Shown: positions 31,371 to 42,499, counted from the stretch's first letter. The stretch: 64,000 nucleotides of DNA from Lucinisca nassula (GCA_963580285.1 OY757011.1:120644440-120708439), one strand, 5' to 3'. Program-made: numbers and translations. The notes: a model not told the origin generated them from the letters alone.

Positions 31371-32867
31371 TACTGAAGCCAAAAAGAAACGCAACTCCAA
31401 ATATAAATGAGAGTATTTCCAGAAATAATAATGTTTTAATGACGCAATAATATAATTATTCCTGAATGTAACTACCATAGAGAGTTCAATTTCCAGTGAG
31501 AATGTTTGGAACACAAATCCGTTTTGTCATAGAGGTAGTCATTTCACAAGTTCAAAACATAAGCAGTTAATAGCGAGTATGTCCTCCGTTAGCATTCAGT
31601 CCTGTACGCACACGCCTGGTCGTGGACAGGATTAAACGATTGATCTCTGCCTGGGGAATAGCATTCCACTCCTGTATGAGCGCGAGACGCAAGGCTTGAC
31701 GCGTTGTTTGCGGCTGGGGCGGTTACGTACGCGCCTATCCAAGATGTCCCACAAATGTTCTATAGGAGAGAGATCTGGACTATATACGGAGGCCAGTGTA
31801 TCATGTCAACATTGTTTTGCTCAAGAAACACCATGCTGAGCCTTGCTACATGCGCCCGAGCGTTATCCAGTTAAAACGTAACGTTGTGCTGTCGTACATA
31901 TGGAACAATTACTGGTCGTAAAACGACGTCAACGTAACGCTGAGCCGTCAAAGATCCATCAATGAATACCAGGGGCGTTCTATGACCATCAGATATGCCA
32001 GCCCACACCATCAACCCACCGCCTCCAAATCGATCACGTTCAACCAAACAATTGTCACGATAACGCTCTCCGTCACGACTATACAAAGGTTTACGGCCGT
32101 CAGCTCTGTACAAGTACCTGGACTCGTCGGAAAACTTAACGTTACGCCACTGACGAAGTGGAAACAGTTTGGCCTATGTTGTGTGAGCCATGCCATTCTA
32201 ACCGGACGTCGTCGTGGTGTTAATGGCATATCAACGTACGGACGACGAGGACGTAAGCCAAACTCCCGAAGGCGATTCCTGACAGTATCTGCACTTATTC
32301 GATTGTTGTGCGTTCCTGGTGTCACCTGAGACGTCTCGACGGCTGTACGGAACCGATTACGAAGGTGGGTTAGACGGATGTATCGGTCCTGTCGACGGGT
32401 CGTGACGCGTGGACGTCCACTTCTGGGCCTGCCATTTGTCGTTCCCGTTTGACGTAGACGCTGGTACAAGCGAGTTATCGTCGATTTACTCACTTGGAAG
32501 TTCCTGGCGATGGCAGCCTGAGAAGTCCCGCGTAGAAGCATTTGGACCGCTACGTTACGTTGGTCTTGCATCAAGCGTACCATATTCCGTAGAGAAATTT
32601 GACCGGACTGTTGAAACCGTAACTCCAGGTAACATAATATATGCCAATATGATGAGGTTACTGTATACATTTAATGTACTGCACGAGAAAATGTTGAAAA
32701 CAACGAATTGTCAAGTGTAGCATTAAACTGTACAGATATCGCCCAAATGTTTTCTGCATAAGAAAGTTTAAAAAGTATGAAAGTAAATCGCAAAATGATT
32801 TTTCAGTCAACCTGATGGTTGCCTGAAAATCGTTTGGGTTAAAAAGTTGCGTTTTTTCTGTTCAGTA
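31371..32867 (-). mobile_element. Tc1-like transposon, both ends present
   Basis: Inverted ends TACTGAAGCCAAAAAGAAAC-GCAAC (left) and TACTGAACAGAAAAAACGCA-AC (right, minus strand) are each flanked by TA (31369-31370, 32868-32869), the Tc1/mariner target. The length is 1497 bp, normal for the superfamily. The transposase it carries is broken. Confidence 0.85.
31567..32583 (-). pseudogene. Tc1-like transposase, disrupted
   Basis: The minus strand encodes an N-terminal helix-turn-helix pair (VQMLLRGTSQAAIARNFQVS ... STITRLYQRL), the GRPRSGRPR AT-hook-like linker, and the DNA-binding region up to about 32180. The frame then shifts. The next piece reads YRADGRKPLYSRDGERYRDN and GGGGLMVWAGI and stops at TAA (31871-31873), where a glutamine codon CAA would fit. 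Beyond it, PPYxSPDLSPIEHLWDIL, with the final acid of the DDE triad, is recovered only after another shift near 31785. A further one-base shift lies near 31720. The first catalytic aspartate and the D-N-A motif fall near the shifts. In intact relatives this enzyme cuts and pastes the element at TA. This copy cannot encode one. Confidence 0.85.
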
Positions 32868-33073
32868 TATGTCTATACACTTCTACTTATTTGTTCTCCT
32901 CCCCACACAAATACTCACTCCACCCCACCCATACATAAACAAACACGTGTTATCCCGGGCTGATGGTTCTAGTATCTGAGTGGTTGTGAAGTGAATCGCT
33001 TGCCCGGACTTGTTAACGGGTTGTTGAATTTTTTTTTTTTTTTTTGCACCAAAAACCCTGAAACGGGTAATTG

Positions 33074-33250
33074 ACAAACAGTGAAGACCTAGATCAGACG
33101 CCGCTTATAGCGGCGTCTGATCAGGACCTGCACTATTTGCAAAATGTTCAGCCATTATTCAAATAAATTTTGAAGATAAAACAACCTGAAACCTCTAAAT
33201 TTCGAAATGGATTTGTGCTATATATAAAGTGGAAGAGTCCATTTCGTATA
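33074..33250. repeat. Family J hairpin plus flank
   Basis: Hairpin GACAAACAGTGAAGACCTAG/ATCAGACGCCGCTTATAGCG returning to CACTATTTGC (33140). Then the shared flank TTCAGCCATTATTCAAATAA ... AAACCTCTAAATTTCGAAAT ... GTGGAAGAGTCCATTTCG. A T-run lies just left (33030-33045). Confidence 0.75.
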
Positions 33251-33289
33251 AACATTACGATCACGTGCGATGCAGTGCATTTTTTCACA

Positions 33290-33463
33290 TCTTCATAATG
33301 GCTATTTTTCTGATGAAAATTTACGGTAGTTTTCTTATTTCTACTCCTAACATTGGTGGAGCCGAAATAAGAAAAGTAATGCATACCCCAGTAAACCCCA
33401 GTTTTCTCTATATTATAAAGTGGGGTTTAAGGGGTTTCCATTTCACGGACTTGTTCACGTGAT
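33290..33463. mobile_element. Family B element with the core deleted, R right arm
   Basis: TTTTCTTATTTCTACTCCTA runs straight into GGAGCCGAAATAAGAAAAGT. The GC-rich hairpin is missing, presumably lost by deletion between the arms. Arm R and the end GACTTGTTCACGTGATG are intact. Confidence 0.65.
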
Positions 33464-33544
33464 GTTTGGTTATGTATGTCCTCACATGGACGACAAAATC
33501 AGCCTGCGTACCTTGTCAAACAACAAACATTCCTGTCTGCTTGA

Positions 33545-33725
33545 AGAGGCATTGTTTGTTTCTTTGAATTTTAACTACCCAGTCAACACTATTCAGGCCA
33601 TTTCGAACCGGCCAGTTTATCTTTGGACACAATCGACGCCATTGCAGTACAATGTGCATCTTGAAGCAGTGGAAGGGAGAGAATGACAGTAAAACTACTT
33701 CATGATCAATCTTCACGATGCGACC
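33545..33725 (-). repeat. Old SINE-like copy, diverged
   Basis: GTTTGTTTCTTTGAATTTTAAC and CAGTCAACACTATTCAGGCC resemble an inverted family A-type tail. GGAAGGGAGAGAATGACAG matches GAGGGAGAGAGTGACCG at 61804-61822, so a second degenerate copy exists there. Confidence 0.35.
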
Positions 33726-33852
33726 CAAGGTTACTAAGCACAGAACCTGTTCAGTGCTGATGTCCACGTGACTGTTACTGATTTGTAGTAAATCCAAATA
33801 TTTATAGCATTGGCCGCGCTAGTCTTGTCGTTGTGACATGAGTCCTGTGTAA

Positions 33853-34132
33853 ACATCACGAAAACGCGCTTATACAATTTTAACCCCATCAAACCCAATT
33901 TTTTTTTATAGTAAAACTGGGGTTATGAGGGGTTAACATTTTTTTTTCTTATTTTTGCTTAAAAACATAGATTGTGGGTACTTGATATAAGCGCCACACG
34001 AGGCGGTTCTTACGAGTACCACAATCAATGTTATAAGCAGAATTATGAAAACTCAGAATTTTTATCTGAATTTCCATTTTTTTTTTGTGGTAAAATTCAT
34101 CAGCATTTTTGATTAGGCGTGTTTTCAGGAAC
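33853..34132. mobile_element. Family B fold-back element, arms P then Q, mutated
   Basis: Ends TCACGAAAACGCGCTTATAC and GATTAGGCGTGTTTTCAG. The core is mutated (GCGCCACACGAGGCGGTTC). Confidence 0.7.
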
Positions 34133-34162
34133 AGGAGGCCTCGTCGCATGTGCACGGACATT

Positions 34163-34230
34163 GGCAAACAGTAAAGAGCTAGATCAGACGCCGCAGAAAG
34201 TCACGTCTGATCAGGGTATACACTATTTAC
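34163..34230. repeat. Family J hairpin
   Basis: GGCAAACAGTAAAGAGCTAG / CAGACGCCGC-AGAAAGTCACGTCTG, return arm GGGTATACACTATTTAC with several changes. Confidence 0.7.
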
Positions 34231-34424
34231 AGTTCTGGAATTTAAGAAATAAAAGAAAGACTCTTTCCCGTACATGGCCCTTTTTTCAGCCTTCGACCCA
34301 CGCGTGCTGTCAGTGCTTTGATTATGACGCGATACGGCTAAGACTAATCAGAGTGACAACATGCTCCTATCAAGTCGGAATAAAGGCTTGCTTTTCTACA
34401 TGGGAAAAATATGGGCCAATGAAC

Positions 34425-34560
34425 ACCCAGAAAGCGCATGGCAACGGCTCAGATCAGCCTGTCCATATGCGAAGGCTGATCTGAATCTTTGCGCATGGGA
34501 AGGCCGATCTGAGTCTTTGCGCATGCGTAGGCTGATCTGATCTTTGCTATGAGCACGTGT
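34425..34560. repeat. Cluster of GGCTGATCTGA / TTTGCGCAT motifs
   Basis: CTCAGATCAGCCTGTCCATA, AAGGCTGATCTGAATCTTTG, GGCCGATCTGAGTCTTTGCG and GTAGGCTGATCTGATCTTTG form a small direct and inverted cluster. Confidence 0.5.
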
Positions 34561-34577
34561 ATGAAAATGAACTTTTG

Positions 34578-34750
34578 CATGCGGGCTTCCGTGGGCGCCT
34601 ACTCTGAATCATTAGGCATCTCTCTGCTGTGGTTTGCGCTTCGCTCGGGTCACATGTGAGACACTGAAGGTCATGTAGTTTTTCTTCGGGCACTCTGGCT
34701 TTTGCATACCTCATATTAACAATCGGTTCGAAATAAATGAATTGATCTTG
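34578..34750 (+). mobile_element. tRNA-type SINE, same family as 194-430
   Basis: Head TTCCGTGGGCGCCTACTCTG, degraded B box GGTTTGCGCTT, shared stretch CGCTCGGGTCACATGTGAGA, then AATCGGTTCGAAATAAATGA as in the first copy. Confidence 0.55.
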
Positions 34751-34982
34751 AAAGGACCGTAAACCAAAACACAAACACAGCATTTGCGTTTGTGGCGATT
34801 AAATTAGTTTCTTCATTTGACTTCTAATAGAAATCCAATGGTTTAATGCTCAAGATGTAGAGCAATCAATGAATGAAGTCGCCATCGAATACAGACCAGA
34901 CTTTCATTATTGTCGGAGAGAATAAAAAAACAGATTGGTTTCTGTATCAATGGTTTTGTTTACTATTTCCAAAAAATGAACA

Positions 34983-35265
34983 TAACATTACGAAAACTCG
35001 CCTATGCAAATACATTGTAAACTTTATCGCTAAAAAACCCGAACATATTAAGATGAAAAAAATGTGAAATTTTTCTTATTCCTGCTCAAAATATAGATTG
35101 TGGGTACTCGTTAGAACCGCCTCATTGGGGCTGTTCAAACGAGTACCCACAATCTATATGTTGGAGCAGAAATAAGAAAAATAAGGTTTACCCCTGTAAA
35201 CCCCAGTTTTACTGTATAAAAGTGGGGTTCAAGGGGGTCAAAATTATATAGGTGTTTTCGAGATG
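34983..35265. mobile_element. Family B fold-back element, arms Q then P
   Basis: Ends CATTACGAAAACTCGCCTAT and ATATAGGTGTTTTCGAGATG. Core GAACCGCCTCATTGGGGCTG-TTC with matching outer stem. Confidence 0.8.
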
Positions 35266-35508
35266 ATAAGCGAGCTGTTGTGTCGTGCATGCGTGCGTGT
35301 GTTTGTGTGTTCTACCACAGCTGGGGTACACAGCAATTACGTGATGGGACCTTGCTCGCCAGATAAGGGAATCCTGGACTAAACCCTTCGGAATAGAAGT
35401 TCTTATCCTACCCAAGCTATCCTACCCAGAGATAGGATAAAAAGAGAATTTTCAATTGGTTTGATGTGCACTGGTTGAATAGGACGTTATGTACACCGTC
35501 GTAGAGTT

Positions 35509-35536
35509 TGACGTCACTACATGTACAATGACGTCA
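35509..35536. promoter_or_regulatory. Two perfect CRE palindromes
   Basis: TGACGTCA at 35509-35516 and 35529-35536, start-to-start spacing 20 bp (about two helical turns), followed by ATATGGCGG (35562-35570). The layout is promoter-like, but no coding sequence was found nearby. Confidence 0.35.
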
Positions 35537-35635
35537 AAAACGCCGCATTATCGTCATCAAAATATGGCGGACGTCGGCAATCGGAGTGACTGCATTATAG
35601 AAAAATCGTCTTCAGAAATGAAAGCAAAAACGAAT

Positions 35636-35770
35636 CTTACATGGTAGGGGTAGATAGGAAAATCCGTCCCTCGGCATCACTGTCCGGCATCACTCAGCAC
35701 GCCTCGGGATGCCTGACAGTGATCGGCGGCGCGGATTTTTTACCCACCCCTCACACCCATGTAAGAATTT
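35636..35770. repeat. Imperfect inverted repeat, CTTACATGG ends
   Basis: CTTACATGGTAGGGGTAGAT ... GAAAATCCG pairs with CGGATTTTTTACCCACCCCT ... CCATGTAAG. The centre holds GGCATCACTGTCCGGCATCA and ATGCCTGACAGTGATC. Confidence 0.55.
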
Positions 35771-36066
35771 TACATAATAGGTGTCAGAAAGGACAACAAG
35801 ACACAGGAACCGTTCAGAATTCATTACATTCGTAGGTAATCCATGGCAGTGTGTTGATAAGATAAAATAGACATCTTATTTTATTTTTTAGTATTCTGCT
35901 AGTTGAAGCACTTTAAAAAGGCACTGTCTCTAGTTTTCAAGGACAGTCTCTTTTTGAAAATCGGTTGAAAACAATCGCAAGAATCAATTTAAATGGCACC
36001 GGCTACCGTAAACTCCGCTTTATGCAGAGAAAACATGTTTTAATATTTTTCAGGTTCATGCAGCAA

Positions 36067-36253
36067 CCCTTATCCCGCTGAACATGACAAACCTACCTTT
36101 GCAAACAGTGTAGATATAGATCAGATGGCTTCTAAAGAAACCATCTGATCCGGATCCACACATTCAGTTTGCGAATTTGATCATGTAATCTGATTGGCTG
36201 ATAGTTTGAAATGGGTTTGGCTAAAGTAAATTATTTAGCAAGATAATGTTTAA
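36067..36253. mobile_element. Family T MITE with J-type hairpin, mutated ends
   Basis: CCCTTATCCCGCTGAACATG, then hairpin GCAAACAGTGTAGATATAGA / ATCAGATGGCTTCT, then TGTAATCTGATTGGCTGATA, in the reverse order to 41657-41848. TTAA remains only at the right (36250-36253). Confidence 0.6.
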
Positions 36254-36609
36254 ATATAGACACTAGCGTTACATATACCATATTCACATAAGTCGTTATT
36301 TACGATAAATATGCCAAAATTAATGTTTTGACTAAATTTATAACTAGGACTATCTACGAAATGTACAGTACACCTCCTCCTACTGAACGAAAGGTAGGAA
36401 GTTTCACGGTGGCCAGAATAAAGACATTTTTAACAACTTCAAGCATGTCTTTGTGCAAGTATAATTCATACTATAGTAACCAGTCTAATTCTGATGGCTC
36501 TGTTTTAACATATGTCTAGTAAGAGGTATATTTTTGTATATACATGCATATAGAAAAAAAAATCACTGAAAATGATAATATTGATTTTTGTTTCACTGGA
36601 ACATACCAA

Positions 36610-37104
36610 TGTTTCAGACGGTAGCCAGTCTACGCGGTGACTTGTGAGTCAAAATGGCTAAGCAATCAAAGTCGCCATCTTCAAAATCTATTTTACTTCT
36701 CTTCCTGGACCAAAAGACAGGTTGACTTAAAACTCGTCAGGAAGCATCCAGGTGACTTGTTGATCAATAAAAGGGCTAAACTCTTATTGATCTGAAATCA
36801 GAGATGGTCACCATGGCGACCATCTTCAAACATGTTTTGCACTTCTTGTGGCCATCTTCAAACATTTTTTGCACTTCTTCTCCTGAACTTGAATGCCAAC
36901 TGACTTACAACTTGGTAGGAAGTATCGGTGTGACTTTTGAATCAAACCTTGCTAAAAATATCCAAGATGGCCGCCATAGTGGCCATGAAGATGGCTATCA
37001 CAGAGGCTATCTTGAAACTCAGTTTTAACTCCCCGTGGACTGAAAAGCCAATTGACTCAAAACTTGGTAGGAAATACTGGATTGACTTATAGCTACAACC
37101 TTTC
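36610..37104. repeat. Family F tandem array, left part
   Basis: Units of roughly 125-130 bp with AAGATGGCCGCCATAGTGGC, CTTCTCCTGAACTTGAATGC, GACTTAAAACTCGTCAGGAA-type segments. The array is cut at 37105 by the fold-back element and continues at 41279. Confidence 0.65.
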
Positions 37105-38414
37105 TTATCCACGCCTACGGAACGATAGAATGCGTAACCATTGGTTAAGAACGTGAAGCAATTAGAGCGACATCCGGTTAGGAATTAGATCGCTAAAAAA
37201 AGTAAAGAAACTGTGCAGTTTCTGTGTTTCATAAGTTATTTAATTTTTACGAGGAAGTTATTTAAAAAACGGGGAATTACATTCAGGAGCCCATTGATAT
37301 CGGCATCTTTGGAGTAAATACCAAATCCCGTACTTCACACATTTTGGCTAAATTTAGTTTCTCCTGCTGAAGGTGAAGAAAACGAGTGGTTTTTCGAGGT
37401 GTTTGTTGCCTTTTATTTATTACTGCGCTTTGCTACAAGTTCAGCGTATTAACATGCACACACAATAAACATATATGGTTAAATGTGTTGTGGATATTTT
37501 GCTTGTCAATGCAGCACTAGCGAGAAATCACCACGGAAAAGGTCGAAAATGGTTGGTTACGCATTAGATCTATAGAAATGATAACAGAACTGGCAACTAT
37601 AAAGCGGATCTGTTTTCATCTCAACGGCCCCAGAATCACCCGCACCTTGTTCTACGGAATCATTTTTAGCCAACCTGATAAGCAGTGCGCTATTGATTCG
37701 ATAATGACATAGTATTTTATGGAAACATTTTCAGTCTCCAGAATCATAGTACCGAATGATTTTCACGGACTTTTACGCTGTGTTTGTTTTATCAATGGTC
37801 CGGTAATTGACTGAAATGAAATAAAACAGGTTTTGGAGTTTTAATTTCTGCGAAGAACTCCTCATCTGCCAAAATTTGCTGGTTAAGCATTAGATCGCCT
37901 GGTTGAGCAGTCGATAACCAGAGGAGAAAATCAAACCAGTTGCTGCCTTAGTAAATGCCAGCAGCTTACTACAATAAAAGGTGGTCTACATATGATTTCT
38001 GAATTGTGTTTAAATCACCAGAGAAAGAAAGCTGTGATGAAAAATACTTTTCTGGACAAGACCATTAAATGTCTGGGTACCATGCTTATCTGACCGAATG
38101 ACGCGCCGATTCATAAATAAGAGGTCATTACTTGCTTTTGTAGAAAACAAAATGGCCAGCTTACGCTTTGTAATGGCGATTAAATCTATATCCGGATGGG
38201 ACGGCCATTAATGAACCGTCTCATCCGAGAATCAAAGCTATTCGCCATCCTGTAAATGAATTTGACTAAATCCCCCATTAACAAGAATTGCCCAAAATAA
38301 AAAAAAATGGAGAGAACCCGTTTAAGAAACTCTGGCGTGAAAGGCTAAGGGTAAGATCGTTAACACTGCAGATACGAAAGCCTATTTGGCTTATGTAGGA
38401 GAAAATAAAATACC

Positions 38415-38697
38415 GAAAAGGCGTAGTAACGCGACATAAAAGACGTAATAACGCAACAAAGGCGTAGAAACGCAAAACAAAAGACGCAGTAACGCCAATC
38501 AGAAGGCGAAGCTACGCAAAAAAAGGCGTAGTAACGCAAAAACAAGGCGTAGTAACGCGAAAAAGTTTATACTAATGCAAAAGAAAGACGTAGTAACGCA
38601 AAAGAAAGGCGCAGTGATGCGAATCAAAGGCGTTTTTATGCGAATCAAAAGGCGTAGTAATGCGAAAAAAGGCATAGTAACGCAAAAGAAAGGCGTA
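38415..38697. repeat. Minisatellite of about 20 bp
   Basis: AAAAGGCGTAGTAACGCAAA units repeated about 13-14 times with variation. The antisense frames look like repeated FLRYYAF-type peptides but are only the array. Confidence 0.8.
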
Positions 38698-39011
38698 TTT
38701 GTTTTAGCTCGCCTCTGCAAAGCAAATAGGTAGCCGGAATATCCTACTCCTGGGACTGCGCATGCCCCCAAAATATATGTCTGTATCATGATCGATAACC
38801 CAGATCGGATATCCCGTGAGTTCTATGCTAACTGTCAAAACGATAAGATAAAGATATTGTCTAAAACCAACTTCTTATTAATACAAACAGCGCAAGAATG
38901 ACACACCATGTATTCTTAATCATGTTAATCAAGACGAACTAGAATCCATTTGTAAAATTTATAAATTTTGAGTAAACAGGAGGACAGGTGCGTTCATTAA
39001 ATAAATTGAGA

Positions 39012-39055
39012 GAAGTAAGTAAGTAAGTCAGTCAGTCAGTCAGTAAGTAAGTAAG
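39012..39055. repeat. GTAA/GTCA tetranucleotide microsatellite
   Basis: AAGTAAGTAAGTAAGTCAGT and onward, 11 tetranucleotides, followed by GGACTTTATTTAGTGAGGG, a pairing often found at mollusc retroelement ends. Confidence 0.8.
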
Positions 39056-39504
39056 GACTTTATTTAGTGAGGGTAGCAACATTTAGCACATACAAAAATA
39101 CATGTAATAGCTAATCTTCCACGAGGCCCTCAGCTAATCTTCCATGATCTAATCTTCCTTCTTAATAAAACATACACGCTTTAACATTTTGTTTCATCGG
39201 CAGTGTCATTTTTAGATATGAGGAAAAAATATAGATATAATAAATTGATAGAACATACAGGTTATAATATTTTCTTCCATCTGCAGTATCATGTTTAGAT
39301 ATGAGGAACTTTTGAAACCGTTTTGAATATGGAGCAATATTTTCTCACGGATGTATCTAGGCAGTGATTAGGCAGTTTACATTAAGCCAAAAGTCCAGAT
39401 TTTTGTTCACTATCGACCGACTATTGATAATATTGTATTTAGTACTAAAAAGGTTGTAGACATTTGTTTTCTCCACATCATTTTGTTTCTTTGAATAATC
39501 ATTA

Positions 39505-39612
39505 CGAAAACACGCCTATACAAATACAATGTAACCTTTATCGCCAAAAAAAACGAAAATTTTAAGATGAAAAATTGTGATATTTTTCTCATTTCTGCAC
39601 AAAATATAATGT
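39505..39612. mobile_element. Family B, left Q arm fragment
   Basis: ATTACGAAAACACGCCTATA through GATGAAAAATTGTGATATTT to the start of the core (CACAAAATATAATGTG). The remainder is missing. Confidence 0.6.
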
Positions 39613-39645
39613 GATTTAAAAATAAAAAAACAACAAAGGACTGGT

Positions 39646-39790
39646 GGGTCTATTGCCTCCGAGTGTAGGTAGGAGAAATAGTCTTAAACTGTTTCATTAA
39701 TCTCTTAAATTCCAGTGTCCAATCAAATAGTGTACATCTTCACCAGACGCCGGATTCTGCAGCCTCTGATCAGGGTCTACACTCTTTGCT
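39646..39790. repeat. Family L repeat with J-type hairpin remnant
   Basis: TGGTGGGTCTATTGCCTCCG, GTGTAGGTAGGAGAAATAG, then GTGTACATCTTCACCAGACG and TCTGATCAGGGTCTACACTC. The order is the same as at 53879-54020. Confidence 0.5.
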
Positions 39791-41278
39791 AAGGCCATCC
39801 TATGTTTCCAAGATAACCATCTTTAGTTTTTTACAACAGTCTGACCTCACTGCGACTATTTTCATTCTAATAGTTTTCCCGACAAGTCAGTGATATTCAC
39901 GTGCACTTAAGCATAGAACAGCTTTTCTTCTGAGCACCTTTGGGTCGATTGACAAACAATTCCCAGTGGAATTCTTTTCACTGACTGTTACAAGGCGGTT
40001 CTTCTTTGGCGGTTTATTTATGTTATTGTTTGTCACTGATTGTATGTATCGCATTTTGGATAGCCAGCTGGTATTGATTCCTGATCATTGCTTTACTTCT
40101 ATTTTTAATAAGCACCAAGTTTATAATCTTATGCTCAACCTGGCTCTCTAATGCTTGACCATAGAAACACGATATAGATTTAATCGCCATTAAAAAGCGT
40201 AAGCTGGCCATTTTGTTTTCTACAAAAGCAAGTAATGAACTATTATTTATGAATCTGTGCGTCATTCGGTCAGATAAGCATGATACCCAGACATTTAATG
40301 GTCTTGTCCAGAAAAGTATTTTGCATCACGGCTTTCTTTCTCTGGTGATTTTAACATAATTTAGAAACCATATGTAGACCACCTTTTATTGTAGTAAGCT
40401 GCTGGCATTTACTTAGGCAGCAACTGGTGAGATTTTCTCCTCTCTGGCTATCGAATGCTTAACCAGACGATCTAATGCTTAACCAGCAAATTTTGGCAGA
40501 TGAGGAGTTCTTCGCAGAAATTAAAACTCCAAAACCTGTTTTATTTCATTTCAGTCAATTACCGGACCATTGATAAAACAAACACAGCGTAAAAGTCCGT
40601 GAAAATCATTCGGTACTATGATTCTGGAGACTGAAAATGTTTCCATAAAATACTACGTGTATGTCATTATCGAATCAATAGCGCACTGCTTATCAGGTTG
40701 GCTAAAAATGATTCCGTAGAACAAGGTGCGGGTGATTCTGGGGCCGTGGAGATGAAAACAGATCCGCTTTATAGTTGCCAGTTCTGTTATCATTTCTATA
40801 GATCTAATGCGTAACCAACCATTTTCGACCTTTTCCGTGGTGATTTCTCGCTAGTGCTGCATTGACAAGCAAAATATCCACAACACATTTAACCATATAT
40901 GTTTATTGTGTGTGCATGTTAATACGCTGAACTTGTAGCAAAGCGCAGTAATAAATAAAAGGCAACAAACACCTCGAAAAACCACTCGTTTTCTAAGGCT
41001 TGAGTTCACCTTCAGCAGGAGAAACTAAATTTAGCCAAAATGTGTGAAGTACGGGATTTGGTATTTACTCCAAAGATGCCGATATCAATGGGCTCCTGAA
41101 TGTAATTCCCCGTTTTTTTAAATAACTTCCTCGTAAAAATTAAATAACTTATGAAACACAGAAACTGCACAGTTTCTTTACCTTTTTTAGCGATCTAATT
41201 CCTAACCGGATGTCGCTCTAATTGCTTCACGTTCTTAACCAATGGTTACGCATTCTATCGTTCCGTAGGCGTGTTATC

Positions 41279-41652
41279 CCTACTCCAAAATGGCCACGAT
41301 GAAGGCCATTTTGGAAGTGTATTATGAACTTCTCCTGAATCGAAAAGCCAACTGATTTAAAACTTGATAGGAAATATCGGAGTGACTTGTAGATCAAAGC
41401 AGTTAAAATAGAAGATGGCTGCCGTGACAGTCATCTTAAAATCTATTTAGAACTTCTCCTCCTGAACTGAAAGGTCAACTGACTCAAAACGTGGTAGGAA
41501 GTATCAAACCGACTTAGATCATAGCTTCAACCGTACTAACTAGAAATCCAAGATGGCCACCACTGCGGCCAGCATTAATGGCTAAAGTTGTTCAGATCTG
41601 ATGTCATCTTGAAAATCTATTTTGAACTTATTCCGCTGAATCAAAAGGCTAG
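41279..41652. repeat. Family F tandem array, right part
   Basis: Continues CAAAATGGCCACGATGAAGG, GAACTTCTCCTGAATCGAAA, AAACTTGATAGGAAATATCG from the left half. Confidence 0.65.
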
Positions 41653-41656
41653 TTAA

Positions 41657-41848
41657 CCCTTGTTCTGCTGAATATTCATATATGCCACACCCACCACCGA
41701 TTATCAACCAATCAGATTACTTGATGCAAATTATTGCAACAAATTCACAATCTGAATGGCAAACAATGTAGATCCTGATCAGAAGCCATCTGATCTGGAT
41801 CTACATTGTTTCAAAGATAAGGCATATCCGGGATTAGCAGGACAAGGG
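41657..41848. mobile_element. Family T MITE, long form with hairpin, TTAA flanks
   Basis: 192 bp between TTAA 41653-41656 and TTAA 41849-41852. Ends CCCTTGTTCTGCTGAATATT and CCCTTGTCCTGCTAATCCCG (minus). The hairpin GCAAACAATGTAGATCCTGA ... GGATCTACATTGTTTC lies at 41759-41812. The end rules fit piggyBac-type mobilisation. Confidence 0.8.
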
Positions 41849-41940
41849 TTAAGCTTGATACCGGGGCAATTTTAGATTAAAGTAGATGTACAATCGTTCC
41901 AAAATTAAAGGAAATCCAAAGTCTCTGCCAGGGCCGCCAC

Positions 41941-42094
41941 CTTGATATTCTCTTTAAGACCACGTTTGAACAGTCCTAAAGGTGGTCCCTGACTAGTGGA
42001 CATTGTATGCCGAAAACACGAAGAAAGAATAACTTCACCCTTCTAAATAAGCTTCTAAAACAGAATTAGTCCTTATTAGTGCGGGATTTTACTG
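41941..42094. mobile_element. Family K MITE, diverged
   Basis: TCTTTAAGACCACGTTTGAA ... AGGTGGTCCCTG and GTGCGGGATTTTACTG match the TA-flanked copy at 54778-54931. Confidence 0.6.
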
Positions 42095-42216
42095 TTAAGC
42101 CAAACATTAAGGACTCGAACACATTTGGGACATGGAAATTTGTTTGAGACAGGGATAGTTGGAGCCACTCTGGGGCATCATAATTTCAGCCTAGGAGGAA
42201 TGGTAACAATAATTTT

Positions 42217-42499
42217 TTTTTTTGAGGTTTAAAGTCCCCGTCAACACTATTTAGGTCATTTTGGAGACGTTGCTTCCAATATTGTGTGACCTTTACCTAA
42301 CATTGATATGAAATGGCATCTCAATCCCTGCCACCCAAAGAAACTAACAGTTTATATGCATGGACGGGTCGACTCGCACAACTTTGTCTGGGCAGGCTTA
42401 GACTTTCTAAACGGGTTACCAGTACTCATGTGCGGTCGGTTTCAGCTCTGCGTGGAAGCATCATGCAGCCCAATCTTTTTCTCCATGCCCCGATGGGCG
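42217..42499 (-). mobile_element. Family A repeat
   Basis: TTTGAGGTTTAAAGTCCCCG to ATGCCCCGATGGGCG. A C-run follows at 42500. Confidence 0.75.

Larger units (their letters stand above)
38193..40170. other. Centre of the 4.16-kb element
   Basis: Contains a 20-bp minisatellite (38415-38697), a GTAA/GTCA tetranucleotide run, a family L fragment (39646-39790), a B-arm fragment (39505-39612) and an N fragment (39957-40110). No open frame longer than about 96 codons, and none resembles a transposase. Confidence 0.6.
37110..41273. mobile_element. 4.16-kb DNA element with 1.1-kb terminal inverted repeats
   Basis: The left arm 37110-38192 and right arm 40171-41273 are inverted copies, nearly identical apart from small indels (for example an 11-base insertion in the right arm near 41000 and six bases near 40656). 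The ends begin CACGCCTACGGAACGATAGA. TTATC flanks both sides (37105-37109, 41274-41278), a likely 5-bp duplication. The host is the family F array, continuous across the insertion. The 1.98-kb centre has no transposase, so it is non-autonomous. The superfamily cannot be fixed from the ends. Confidence 0.85.
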
